Below, in pieces: positions 11,165 through 22,049 of a DNA stretch of 64,000 nt. Numbering within the stretch: position 1 is the stretch's first letter; each line of letters begins with the position of its first letter. Position numbers and translations under genes: made by a program. Source of the stretch: Clytia hemisphaerica (lineage: Eukaryota > Cnidaria > Hydrozoa > Leptothecata > Clytiidae); the NCBI GenBank assembly GCA_902728285.1, contig CACVBU010000879.1:548734-612733 (forward strand), read 5' to 3'. The notes beneath the pieces are model-generated. The model saw only the letters and a program-made list of their open reading frames with translations. It had not been told where the DNA came from and ran no database searches.

Positions 11165-11535
11165 ACTAAACGATCAAACAACCTCACGATTTATCCACCT
11201 AGTGATCTATCCACTAGCCAATCTGTTGACCTACCAATCCATCGACCTACCAACTCGTTGACCGATCCATTCATCTATCCCACCCACCAATTCATTGAGC
11301 AACCATCATTCCCCCGCCGACCTATCAATCCAAACGATCCATTGGCCTATCCATCAACTAACAAACCCATATACCTACCAATCCTGCAATCCATTGAGAA
11401 TTCGTCAACCAAAAACAATTAGTTGACCTACCTTCTTCGTTGACCTACTAAATTCATCAACCAACCAATCCGCTGACCTATACCCAATCCATTGACTACC
11501 AATCCCTTAACCAACCAATCCATTGGCCTGCCAGC
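11165..11535. repeat. CATCAACC-type minisatellite, second block
   Basis: Continues the word pattern of 10020-10320, strongly degenerate. No gene seen. Confidence 0.7.
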
Positions 11536-11543
11536 CAACTAAA

Positions 11544-12031
11544 CAGACGATCTCAATCGAACAGAATCGACGGTCGAACCAGTCGAACCAAATCGAATGC
11601 AATCGACCGATTGAAATTCGATTGTTGAACGCAATCGAATCTCAATCGAATATTACCGCAATTTTCAGATTTGATTGATATATATATCGATTGCGTTCAA
11701 TTGATGTTCGATTGCGTTCGATCGTCGATTCATTGACCCCCGGATAGTTCATCGCATAATTTCTACGGGAAATCGAAAGTAATTTCATTGGGCTTGTGAT
11801 GTTTGAGAGGTTGGATGTTGGGAAGCTGCAAGAATAAAGCCAGACAATCTCAATTGAACAGAATCGACGATCGAACCAGTCAAACAACAATCGAACCAAT
11901 CGAATATTACCCAGAATTTTGACGTTCGATTGAGATTCAATTGCGTTCGACAATCGAATTTCAATCGGTTGATTGCGTTCGATTTGGTTCGACTGGTTCG
12001 ACCGTCGATTCCGTTTGATTGAGATCGTCTG
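11544..12031. mobile_element. ATCGAA-rich inverted-repeat element, second type
   Basis: Inverted ends CAGACGATCTCAATC / GATTGAGATCGTCTG. A second internal copy of the left end at about 11843 suggests one element nested in or fused to another. Related in wording to 3335-4267. Confidence 0.8.
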
Positions 12032-12570
12032 GAACTAACCAATACGTCAACCAACCAATTTGTCGACCTATTGATCCATCAACCTAACGATGATCAATCG
12101 ACCTACAACAATGATCTCCATATCATAATGACCAATCCATATCATCCTGCTAACTAGCGCACTAGCACTAGCTAAAGCTGATCCATATTATTATATCGAT
12201 TGGTGGATGATATCAGATGTCCAGATAATTATATACCCACTGATTGATGATCCTTCTGTGATGAAATTTGAAAAAAATAAAACAAACAAACCTTTTTCTT
12301 GCTTATTAGAATCCATAACGAGATAACTAGCAATGTGTGTTTGTCAATTTGGATATAAGAGCACAGTCGATTGGCACTGAATGAAGTATGAGCAGAATAC
12401 AGGGAAATCTTACGCAACTAGGATACCATTATTAAAGCGCAAACTAAATGAGGAGGAGTGAGCGCAAGGCGGCGGACACGGCACTTAAAAATCACGGATA
12501 ATCATTGATTTAAGACTCTTGCGAAATTAATGATTATCGTTGATTTAACGGTGATAACGGGTTGCATGGC

Positions 12571-13967
12571 TAGGTTGGATTGTTAAACAGTGGACTAGGT
12601 TGGATTGTTAAACAGTGGACTAGGTTGGATTGTTTAACAGTGGACTAGGTCAAATTGTTTAACAGTGGACCGGACATGACTATAGGTTGGCTTGTTAAAC
12701 AGTGGATTAGGTTGAATTGTTAAACAGTGGACTAGGTTGGATTGTTTAACAGTGAACCGGACATGGCTAGGTTGGATTGTTAGACAGTGGACTAGGTCAG
12801 ATTGTTTAACAGTGAACAGGACATGACTATAGGCTGGATTGTTAAACAGTGGACTAGGTAGGATTGTTTAACAGTGGACTAGGTCAGATTGTTTAACAGT
12901 GAACCGGACATGACTATAGGTTAAATTGTTCAACAGTGGACTAGGTAGGATTGTTTAACAGTTGACCGGACACGACTATAGTTTGGATTGTTAAACAGTG
13001 GACTAGGTAGGATTGTTAAACAGTGGACTAGGTTGGATTGTTAAACAGTGGACTAGGCTGGATTGTTAAACAGTGGACTAGGTTGGATTGTTAAACAGTG
13101 GACTAGGTTGAATTGTTAAACAGTGGACTAGGTCAGATTGTTTAACAGTGAACCGGACATGACTATAGGTTGGATTGTTAAACAGTGGACTAGGTAGGAT
13201 TGTTTAACAGTGGACTAGGTCAGATTGTTTAACAGTGAACCGGACATGACTATAGGTTAAATTGTTCAACAGTGGACTAGGTCAAATTGTTTAACAGTGG
13301 ACCGGACATGACTATAGGTTGGATTGTTAAACAGTGGACTAGGTTGAATTGTTAAACAGTGGACTAGTTTGGATTGTTTAACAGTGAACCGGACATGGCT
13401 AGGTTGGATTGTTAAACAGTGGACTAGGTCAGATTGTTTAACAGTGAACAGGACATGACTATAGGTTGGATTGTTAAACAGTGGACTAGGTAGGATTGTT
13501 TAACAGTGGACTAGGTCAGATTGTTTAACAGTGAACCGGACATGACTATAGGTTAAATTGTTCAACAGTGGACTAGGTAGGATTGTTTAACAGTTGACTG
13601 GACACGACTATAGTTTGGATTGTTAAACAGTGGACTAGGTAGGATTGTTAAACAGTGGACTAGGTTGGATTGTTAAACAGTGGACTAGGCTGGATTGTTA
13701 AACAGTGGACTAGGTTGGATTGTTAAACAGTGGACTAGGTTGGATTGTTAAACAGTGGACTAGGTTGGATTGTTAAACAGTGGACTAGGTTGGATTGTTA
13801 AACAGTGGACTAGGTTCGATTGTTAAACAGTGGACTAGGTTCGATTGTTAAACAGTGGACTAGGTTGGATTGTTAAACAGTGGACTAGGTTGGATTGTTA
13901 AACAGTGGACTAGGTTGGATTGTTTAACAGTGAACAGGACATGGCTAGGTTGGACTGTTTAACAGTG
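12571..13967. repeat. 25-bp minisatellite with higher-order structure
   Basis: Unit GGTTGGATTGTTAAACAGTG plus GACTA, about fifty copies, mixed with longer variants carrying GGACATGACTATA. A mixed block starting near 12819 recurs almost unchanged near 13451 (offset about 632 bases). Confidence 0.95.
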
Positions 13968-14089
13968 AAATACTTTCTGGTCTGTATTTTATAACATTAT
14001 TAGGTTAATCGACATTAGGTTATATTCTTTAACAGTGCTCTCCACTACTAAAGAATCCAACCAGTGACCACGCTAACTGCACCTGATCC
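13868..14089. repeat. 222-bp sequence duplicated across the assembly gap (left copy)
   Basis: End of the minisatellite plus its unique flank. Identical by eye to 14435-14656. Confidence 0.9.
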
Positions 14090-14424
14090 CACGTATCTTT
14101 AATTGAGCCGCGTTGAATTGTGGGATTGCAACTCGTACAAATGTCAAAAAAAGTGAAAAGTAATAATTATGACGTATGCATTGCGGAGCGCTATTAAATT
14201 GCGTTTTTTGGACAAAAATGTCCGCTAAATTAAATTCCCGCCAAAAGTTCTTCCTTTAATGTATATGAAATGATGTTTGTGGGTGTGTATCTAATAAGGT
14301 TGATGATCAGCGTTCCCGGGTGATATTATTTATGCGACACGTGTGATACACCAACCACGCTAACTCGTCTTATAACTCCAATGTTTACTACAGCTATTTC
14401 TTTTGTAAGATTTCTATGTTTTTA
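14090..14424. other. Segment between the duplicated edge and the gap
   Basis: No gene. Contains GTAATAATTATGACGTATGC, also found with small changes at about 32690-32710, so part is an interspersed repeat. Confidence 0.5.
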
Positions 14425-14434
14425 NNNNNNNNNN
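14425..14434. other. Assembly gap (10 N)
   Basis: Ten unknown bases, a fixed-size placeholder. True length unknown. Confidence 1.
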
Positions 14435-14656
14435 GATTGTTAAACAGTGGACTAGGTTGGATTGTTAAACAGTGGACTAGGTTGGATTGTTTAACAGTGA
14501 ACAGGACATGGCTAGGTTGGACTGTTTAACAGTGAAATACTTTCTGGTCTGTATTTTATAACATTATTAGGTTAATCGACATTAGGTTATATTCTTTAAC
14601 AGTGCTCTCCACTACTAAAGAATCCAACCAGTGACCACGCTAACTGCACCTGATCC
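14435..14656. repeat. 222-bp sequence duplicated across the assembly gap (right copy)
   Basis: Matches 13868-14089 base for base by eye, then diverges at CTGATCC. Confidence 0.9.
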
Positions 14657-15560
14657 GAAATCAATTAAAATCTAGCTTGTTATTTATCCAGTGTCTATAT
14701 TAAATTCATACTTCTAGATAAAGGAGGTATGGGACGGTTTTAAAATTTCAATAAGGCGAGGCCATTTTAACTTGTTGTTTTACGGGCCAAGCTACCCAAA
14801 AAAGAGGGTCGGTCGGTAGCGGCGAAAAAATAAAGATAACAGTAGAATTTCATTTATAAAATCTCCTAAAAAGAAAGCAAAAACTACTATCTTTACAAAA
14901 ATGCGAGAAAGAAAATAAAAAGACACAAAAAGCTCGAATTCATAGATAAAATGAAAAATCAAACATAAAATTCTCGAAACCTTTGATGAAAAACTACCAA
15001 AATTTTGAAAATTTGGCAGTATGAAGGATGAAAATAAACATATAATATGAAAATTAATTTTATTTTTTATTTCGATTTTTAAAATTTCAGGGTAGGTCGG
15101 GCCGGTAAAAAAAAAAAAATAATCAAATTGGTCGCTCCTAACTAAATTTAAAAAAAGAGAAGATTTTCTGGCTAAAAGCTTTATTGTATTAAAAATTGTA
15201 GACTATAATTTCATTTCCATGTAAAATGTTAGAATCATAGTCACTAGTTTGAGTAAAGAAAACGAGTCTTAAGTTAATTTCATAATCAATAATTTGAAGC
15301 AAAATTTGGTGACGAAGTTGATGGAGAAAATTGACAATGATCTGCCCGTATCTGAGAGTGGGTGTGTGCTTACCCATTCCAACCAGTAACAAAACCTCCA
15401 AAACGACCCTTAATTAAAAACCTTCTCAAGAACAAAAAAAATTACAACGTAAGCTAACGATAAAAGCACGATGTACGCAGTTAAAATCGTTAATGATCAT
15501 AAGAAAATAACAAAATATGAAAATAAATCTAAAAAGTTCAGAACGGGAAAAAACAGGCAA
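14657..15560. other. AT-rich interval, no gene seen
   Basis: Poly-A/T rich sequence with short open frames only. None has recognisable content. Probably the 3' flank of the CenH3 candidate. Confidence 0.5.
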
Positions 15561-15567
15561 TCCTTGA

Positions 15568-15862
15568 CTACGGCTCAAATTTCAAGATATTCAATAATTT
15601 CATATCTTTAACCATTAGCGTAACACGACCAGCATGTAAAGCGCAAAAGTTTGAGTCTTGAAAATATCTGACAATAAAATCTTCTGTTGCTTCTTGGAGG
15701 GCCTCCAGTGCTATTGTTTGTATGCGGAGATGTTCTGCACCAGCACTGCATAAAAGTTCTTTAATTAAACGACAAAAACTCAACTTAGGTATAAGATTAA
15801 ATGTGGTCCGTTGGTAAAACCGAATTTCTCCGACAGTTTTAATTAACGATTGCTTCATTCTC
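15568..15862 (-). CDS. Centromeric histone H3 candidate (CENP-A/CenH3), histone-fold exon
   Basis: Encodes a divergent histone H3 fold: VGEIRFYQRTTFNLIPKLSF aligns with the alpha-N region and ALEALQEATEDFIVRYFQD with alpha-2. The ending CALHAGRVTLMVKDMKLL has the LHAGRVTL wording of CENP-A. Three canonical H3 residues are replaced (Q68 to C, F84 to I, T107 to S) and loop 1 is one residue longer, all described hallmarks of CenH3. From the first Met in the exon the fold is 96 residues. The exon begins after TTTAAG at 15863 in phase 2 and ends at a stop. It would replace H3 in centromeric nucleosomes. Not a replication-type H3: too divergent, and spliced. Confidence 0.8.
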
Positions 15863-15922
15863 CTTAAAGAATAAAACGAGTTAAAAGTACACAAGTAAAT
15901 AACGTAGAACCCAAGAGATAAA

Positions 15923-16122
15923 AACACCCCCTTCTCACAGATCCACTGGAAAAGTTGGCAAAAATATCGTCCCGGTGAAAAATTATCCTCCAATTTTTGT
16001 CCTCAGTGAAAATAATCAAATAAACCAATCCTCACTGCAAAAAACTTTACTATTTTTCCCATTCCTCACTGAATTTTATGAGGCTGAAAAATCCTACCGG
16101 ATATGTGAGAAGGGGGTGTATA
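15923..16122 (+). mobile_element. MITE inside the CenH3 intron
   Basis: Inverted ends ACACCCCCTTCTCACA / TGTGAGAAGGGGGTGT, flanked by ATAAAA on both sides (likely target duplication). Copies share the CAGTGAGGATTGGTTTATTT core with 19010-19165 and 36320-36540. Confidence 0.75.
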
Positions 16123-16346
16123 AAACATGGATTTGAATGTGGAGGAATCCCCTTTTATTTTCTTTAGAAGATAAATTATACGAAGGAAGAGTTGTAAGAG
16201 GTATCAAAGTGTAAACTTATAAATCTTTATCTTCAAGATTAGTTCTGTCACCAATTCGTCGGTCTGGTAGTTAAGATTTTTATAATTATCGGCTGTGATT
16301 TTAAGAATATGTATTGGTTTCCAAGAGAATAGAAAAATAATGTTAC

Positions 16347-16473
16347 CTTTTCTTTTCTTTATTTTTTCTCTTCCTCGATGATTTCTTTGATTTCTCGTAT
16401 TTTTGTTTGGTTTTGTTGGTAGATTTGAGCAGCGTTGCAAATGGTGTTTTGGTGCAAGTTTGATACGGACCAT
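16347..16473 (-). CDS. Probable CenH3 N-terminal tail exon
   Basis: Starts ATG GTC (MVRIKLAPKHHLQ), very basic, ending KIKKRK before a GGTAACA donor. A TTTCATTAG acceptor-like site lies about 26 bases upstream of the ATG. It sits 0.48 kb upstream of the histone-fold exon and is the obvious tail. The problem: in the ATG frame the exon ends in phase 1, but the fold exon needs phase 2. The next frame (ending STNKTKQKYEKSKKSSRKRK, then NKEKKR) has the right phase but no ATG. One base is therefore out of register (error, polymorphism or missed exon). Confidence 0.5.
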
Positions 16474-17305
16474 ATTTATTAATCAATTTGTTGTAATTGC
16501 TAATGAAAGTGTATGAAAAATAATGCATTTTTAAAGGAGAGGAAATGGAACGAACACAAATTGTTGTCTTTGATACTAAGAACAACATTGTCGGGCTAGG
16601 ACTATTAAACGTGATGAACGAAAAGGTACATGGAGAAATTAGAATATTTTGAAGCAATAGTTCTGATCTTAAATTATCTAATTGATCGAAATGCTTTGTA
16701 AGAAGAGGCGAAAACTTCACGCAATAGAATGAATACAAAATTGCTCATGAGACTGGAGTATTCCAGTATCTATCCCTACCGATCTATCTATATCTATTTC
16801 GATTTAGAATAATCAGTTACATACAGTGCTAAGAATCTTAATCAAAACTATTAATACAAAGCGCTAGAATGGATAAGTCTAAACAGGGGCAAATAATTGA
16901 AAACACAAGTTTGAATTGACCTTCATAAACCTTTAAAAGTTAAATCCTAATGATCTAAAATTCTAATAAATCCTGAAGTGTAGTTTGACTACAAAATAAA
17001 AAGTTATGGGTGCGCGTTCTAAAGGTGCCTAAAATAAATTTAAAAGGTGCTGTTGTCTGTCTGACATTTTTTTACGTTTTGAAACAAAAATCGGACGGTG
17101 ATAAACTCCCCGGACGTTTATTAATTCTTTCGGTTTTTGGGAAGGGGGGGGCTCTGAGATAACAGTGTTAGTTATTGTATTTTGAAAATGCGATTTAAAA
17201 AGGAACTAAAAATAAAAAATTTTGGTCTATAAATGCTGTAATAAATTAGAATGCTTAAAATGATAGAAAAAAATCTGCATTAATCTAAAAAACAAAAACT
17301 AGAAA

Positions 17306-17983
17306 TCATTCAATCCTAGACTTGTATCCATTAAAAAGTTTCTTTTGTCCAAACTTGAAAATTTGGATCATCCATACCAAACTCAACCCATAAAAAGAAA
17401 ATCCACAAACTTTCATGAATAGTGTAGTTTCAGTGGCGTGGTAGAGATAATACGCCACTACCGTACCAACCACCGTTCGAAGGATGAAAAACAAGACAAA
17501 AAACACCAAATCATTAATAAAACCAAATATGCTTTGATAATTCCCTGTTTCTCGTAAAAACCAACGTATCTGTAGAAAGGGATTAGTTAATTCAGAGCCC
17601 CACGTGGTTAGCAACACTTCAGAGGCTGAATGTTGCGTCCACAGGCTGATCAACATGGAAGTGATACTAATGGCATGATGTATGACCATTAACACACCTT
17701 CAGTGCGCATGTACAAACACCACGTGATCTCAAAAATAAAATAACCAGCCGTTAAACATAACACGAGGTTTTGGTGATGTGTGTTTAAGAAGCCCATTGT
17801 GTCAAAGGGCCATGTTTCAAAGTACGCTGTGTATTCTGCAGAACGAACGATAGCCAAAGCATGTGTGAGAGAGACCATACGACTGATCCATTCTGCATTG
17901 TATTTTTTGCGAAACAAAAAGTACAACAAGAAATAATATGCTGACCAGATTGCAGCGAAGAATAGAAGTGCATTATAGTACAT
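17306..17983 (-). CDS. TLC-domain protein, TLCD5/TMEM136-like (copy 1)
   Basis: 225 residues, one coding exon, complete from ATG to stop. It is the closest of the three to vertebrate TLCD5 as I recall it: GVLMVIHHAIS with the paired histidine (102-103), and GSELTNPFLQIRWFLRETG (129-147). Predicted multi-pass ER/plasma-membrane protein of the TLC family. A TATTTTTCAG acceptor-like site lies 18 bases before the ATG, so the 5' UTR is probably spliced just ahead of the start, as in both sister genes. Confidence 0.88.
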   Translation of the reverse strand: MYYNALLFFAAIWSAYYFLLYFLFRKKYNAEWISRMVSLTHALAIVRSAEYTAYFETWPFDTMGFLNTHHQNLVLCLTAGYFIFEITWCLYMRTEGVLMVIHHAISITSMLISLWTQHSASEVLLTTWGSELTNPFLQIRWFLRETGNYQSIFGFINDLVFFVLFFILRTVVGTVVAYYLYHATETTLFMKVCGFSFYGLSLVWMIQIFKFGQKKLFNGYKSRIE

Positions 17984-19009
17984 TGTGTTTTTTTTTTAAT
18001 TCTGAAAAATAAGAAATGAAAAACGTTAGATCATGGTGAAAAGTATTCGTTCAGCACAGCTAAGTTCAAAAAATAAACCGAATAATAAAAGGTGAATCTT
18101 TTACTACCATATGGCCTCGACATCTAATTTGCTTAAAATTGATTTTATTTTTTTGGGGAAATGAAAAACATCAGCATCAGCAATGTTTGCTTAACCCCGT
18201 TAAAAAAAAGCTGCCCTGACCGAAAAATTGGGATCGACGAAAAGTAGGTACAATTTCCGCAGACCAAATTCGTAAAAATCTATTCTCAAATGCAAGAAAA
18301 AGTTCAAGATAAAAATATTTGTTTTCAAAAAAATACTACGGTACAATGCATAAAAATATTACCACTTATAAACATTTTAACTTTACAAATCTCCAAGTTA
18401 CAACAAATCGAAATAAAAAAAAGCAATTCGAAGCCCTTTCAAAATGCCACTAATTGGGTACTTACTTGAATAATTCAAATATTAATTCTGAATGTCAGGA
18501 AGTAGATTGATGGAAGTAGATTCAATCAGCCTATTTTATAAATTAGGTCACGTAAAACCTCTGCCTCGTATTGAAACGATTGCCAAGGTGATTCAAGTCC
18601 CTTGAGACATCCAGTCATTTTCTTAATCAAGCTTCTGAAGAAGAAGCTTGTTCAATTTTTATCCAAGCCAATACTGGAATGTCAAGGTATAATTTTGATA
18701 GACGAGCGAGGCATTAGCAAACAGTTTTCTTCTAATTATCAATTAGTAGTAAACATAAATAATAGAGAATAAAGAGCTTTCCATTTTTCTAGCCTACGAA
18801 TGGAATAAAGCGCGTTCAAATCTTTCAGAAGTTGCTGAGTCGAAACTAAAATCAAGTTTCAAGGGTAAGGAGAAATTTAACAATCAATTCTAAAAAAAGT
18901 TCTAAACATAAACTGATAACATTTTTTTTGAATAAATATAAAATAGACTATGAACAAAAGATTTGATGGAGATATTATTTTATTTTCGAGTCAGAAAATT
19001 TAGTGGGGT

Positions 19010-19165
19010 TGGGAGAAGTAGCGTAATATTTTGAAGTGAGGATTGGTTTATTTGATTATTTTCAGTGAGAACAAAAATTGGAGGATAATATTTTCCACAG
19101 GGGACGATATTTTGTACAATTTTCCCAGTGGGAAGGGGTCCCAGTGGGTCTGTGAGAAGGGGATG
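19010..19165. mobile_element. Partial MITE of the CTCACAGACCCACTGGG family
   Basis: Shares its GTGAGGATTGGTTTATTTGA core and TGTGAGAAGGGGATG end with 15923-16122. Confidence 0.65.
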
Positions 19166-19358
19166 TTTTTAACTTTGTAAGTAGTAACTAAATTTTAATA
19201 TAAATATCATTTTTGATAGTACAAAAAAGGTTGAAAATTCCATTAAAAATCTTTTTTTAATTACTTTTTTCCTTCTTTAAAACCCTTCAAAAAATTGCAA
19301 CACGCGCGAAAAAGCACTGGAAAGGGCTGGATTAAGAAAGGACCTCCAAGGTGTGTCA

Positions 19359-20045
19359 TCATTTCTGCTTATCACCTTTAGCATTAGAGGGAGGATACAA
19401 GAAGCCGAGTGCTCCCTCGATCATCATTTTCCCCATCGCAACATTGACGAAAGTGAAAGAAATGGCACCAAGTCGCACCACCAACAAACTGCGACCAATC
19501 ATGAAAATGTGATAAATGACGTATGTACCGAATATGAATCTCAAGGATAAGAAAAACACAAAGAAGAGTATGTCGTTGATGAGAGCAATGATTGACCCAG
19601 CAAATCTTTCACTGTGCTGGAAGAAGTACCGCAAGTTGCAAAACATATTTGTAAATTCACCATACCACACACATATAATAACTTCAGGTCCTGAGGTTCC
19701 TGCATAAGTGGTACCAAGGAAAATAATTGTTGCTAGCAAGTGGTGAGCTTTGATCATTACAGATTCTTTGATGATAAAACAAATGAGTGTGTCATATAAA
19801 AAGTAAGCTGCACTGATGGTCAGCACTGTCTTTTGAAGGGGTGACACAGGGCCTCCAAACCGGTTAAAATCCCACAATTGCTCGGTCACAATCAGATATT
19901 CACAAGAGCGCGCTGCAAACAACCCATGTAAGAAAGCAACTGCATACGAAGTTGATGTAGTGGCAAGGCTCCATTTCCATTGAATCAGTTTAAATATAAA
20001 AAACCAGAGCACAATTCCAATTCCTAGCAAAATGTAATCTATCAT
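19359..20045 (-). CDS. TLC-domain protein, TLCD5/TMEM136-like (copy 2)
   Basis: Second tandem paralogue, 228 residues from the chosen ATG at 20045. The paired histidine (residues 101-102) is present. The signature ELTNP of its sisters is altered to GEFTNMFCNLRYFF (129-142), so this copy is the most diverged. An upstream in-frame Met at 20168 would add 41 residues, but TTTCTTCAG followed by GAGAACACT sits 5' of the inner ATG and looks like a 3' splice site in the 5' UTR. Several membrane spans are evident. Single coding exon, minus strand, between its two paralogues. Confidence 0.83.
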   Translation of the reverse strand: MIDYILLGIGIVLWFFIFKLIQWKWSLATTSTSYAVAFLHGLFAARSCEYLIVTEQLWDFNRFGGPVSPLQKTVLTISAAYFLYDTLICFIIKESVMIKAHHLLATIIFLGTTYAGTSGPEVIICVWYGEFTNMFCNLRYFFQHSERFAGSIIALINDILFFVFFLSLRFIFGTYVIYHIFMIGRSLLVVRLGAISFTFVNVAMGKMMIEGALGFLYPPSNAKGDKQK

Positions 20046-20169
20046 TTTTAGTGTTCTCCTGAAGAAACGAAACAAAAAATAAACAAAAAGCAAATGAACA
20101 ATGTAAACGATTTTTAAACCAAAACCTTTAAACTGCCTATCATACCTTAATTCATCAAAATAATTCAAA

Positions 20170-21400
20170 AAATAGTCGAGATCAGTCCATAAAGAAATCC
20201 TACTTTGCTTACATGGTTCTTAAACAAAAAGTTAAAGGAGCCTTATCCGGAAAAATATTGAAAAACCATATTATTCTCAAAGATTTTCAAAATGTATGTA
20301 ATATATTTCTTAGCTGCTACATAAAATCTGAAATAATGTATAATCTACACCTACAACTTTTAAATCAAATAAAGCATCGTCTTTCAAATTAGGGACAATA
20401 ATTACAGTCTTTGGGAATTTTCGGGCCAAAGAGAAAATTAGATGGTAGAATAATTTTTTTTGTAAAGACTGATGCCAGGCAACAAAATATTTGATTGATC
20501 CATATTTCCTTAAAGAATCAAAATATCTACAACTAGACTAACACCAACAAAATATTCATTTTTCAGGCATGTATAAAGACCATCGTCATCCTATTATTTA
20601 ATAAACAGTGGAAAACAGCACAAACCTTCATACTGCTAGTAGGAAAAAAGGTGGAGTCTCAGCCAACTAAACCAACACTACTGTGTAACGATAGAAAATA
20701 TCATCATAAAGACATTAAACACCTTGAATGATACTCATCTTACAATTTCAAAATACCTAGATTTTTGGTTTTTATAATAAAATTCAGAATTCAAAATTCA
20801 ATTAAAATGAAACAATATAGAAATATATAAAAATAAAAATAAAATGGGAACAAATATAATATCTACTCTAAAATCTCGGGCTTTTTATAATTAATACTAT
20901 TTATTTACAAATACAACAAAAACTTTTCAAATCTTATCATTAAACCACACAAAGTTGTCAATTATCATCCCAATCTTTGCATATTTTTTGCATAGAAAAC
21001 AAGTTTCAAAATGATGAGCAATTTAGCATTAAACCTGGAAAATTGATGTGACAAACTATGCAAATTCAAAGCATCAATAATTATTATTTATACCATGTAG
21101 CAAGTTTATATCTGTGTTTGTTTTGGATGTTTTTAAAATGGCCTATTGATGACATAATACAATGCAATGTTCTTAGGTGAGAGTTATAACCTGGTTTGGT
21201 ACTGATTAATCCACTGTTAAATAAAAGTAATGTCATGGTTGTCAATAAAGTATACTTCATTTAATTAAATACATTTAACTCAATCAGGTCCAAAAAATTC
21301 TAAAAACATGAATAATAAATTACCAATCAAAAACAAGAAATAGAAGGAACAATTTCATAGAACATAAATCCATATGTAAATTCAATAACATTTTAAAAAG
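20170..21400. other. AT-rich spacer between TLC genes, nothing recognised
   Basis: No open frame or repeat I can name. It presumably contains the promoter and 5' UTR of copy 2 and the 3' end of copy 3. Confidence 0.5.
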
Positions 21401-21401
21401 T

Positions 21402-22049
21402 TTACATCAATTTTCTTTGGATGAATCCAATAATTTTATAACTCCATGACAATCCAACAAAATAAAACAATAGTCCAAATGCTTTGATGAGGGTGTGAGT
21501 TTTAGGTGCAACCATAAATTGATAACATAGAACAGTAAAAAAGATCACCCTAATGATCAAAAACACAACAGCAAATACAAAATCATTCCAAAAAGCTAAC
21601 CTGCTTCCTTGCATGGTGTAGTATTTCAAATAAAATCGATATTGGAGGAAAGGATTAGTGAGCTCTCCTCCCCATAGCGCCACACAAATCTCGGCACCAC
21701 TTGATCCATACCAATGTGATAAAGGAAGCATTAACACTCCAACAGCATGGTGTGCCAACATCAGGGGATCTTCATCAGACTTAACAAAGAGCAGCCAAAT
21801 TGTGTCAAAAATGAAATAAGAGCAAGCAAACATTAAAATCTTTTCTTCCATAACAGTGTTTGTGCCACCAATTCTGTGGAGCGGATTTCCATCTGTATAT
21901 GCACTATATTCTATCATACGACATATGACCAGAGAATGCAATAGTGTTAATGCTCGATTACACCATTCTTCAGGTTTGCCAGATAAAACTCTTAGCATCA
22001 AATATAATGTGAACCATAGAAAGGATAAGACAGTGATCTCAAAAATCAT
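21402..22049 (-). CDS. TLC-domain protein, TLCD5/TMEM136-like (copy 3)
   Basis: Multi-pass membrane protein of 215 residues with a TLC (TRAM-LAG1-CLN8) fold. It shows a paired histidine (HH, about residues 100-101), then GGELTNPFLQYRFYL (about 127-141), the pattern I know from TLCD5/TMEM136. At least five hydrophobic segments are visible. An in-frame Met 22 codons further upstream exists, but a TTTACAG acceptor-like site about 50 bases before the second Met suggests that the extra stretch starts in an intron, so the internal ATG is preferred. Coding sequence is one exon. Biochemical role of the TLCD4/5 group is lipid-related and not settled. Lies 1.4 kb from its sister gene, same strand. Confidence 0.85.
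   Translation of the reverse strand: MIFEITVLSFLWFTLYLMLRVLSGKPEEWCNRALTLLHSLVICRMIEYSAYTDGNPLHRIGGTNTVMEEKILMFACSYFIFDTIWLLFVKSDEDPLMLAHHAVGVLMLPLSHWYGSSGAEICVALWGGELTNPFLQYRFYLKYYTMQGSRLAFWNDFVFAVVFLIIRVIFFTVLCYQFMVAPKTHTLIKAFGLLFYFVGLSWSYKIIGFIQRKLM

Noticed and set aside
12571-13967. CRISPR-like array
   Set aside because: Units are contiguous 25-mers with no unique spacers, in a eukaryotic genome; this is a minisatellite.
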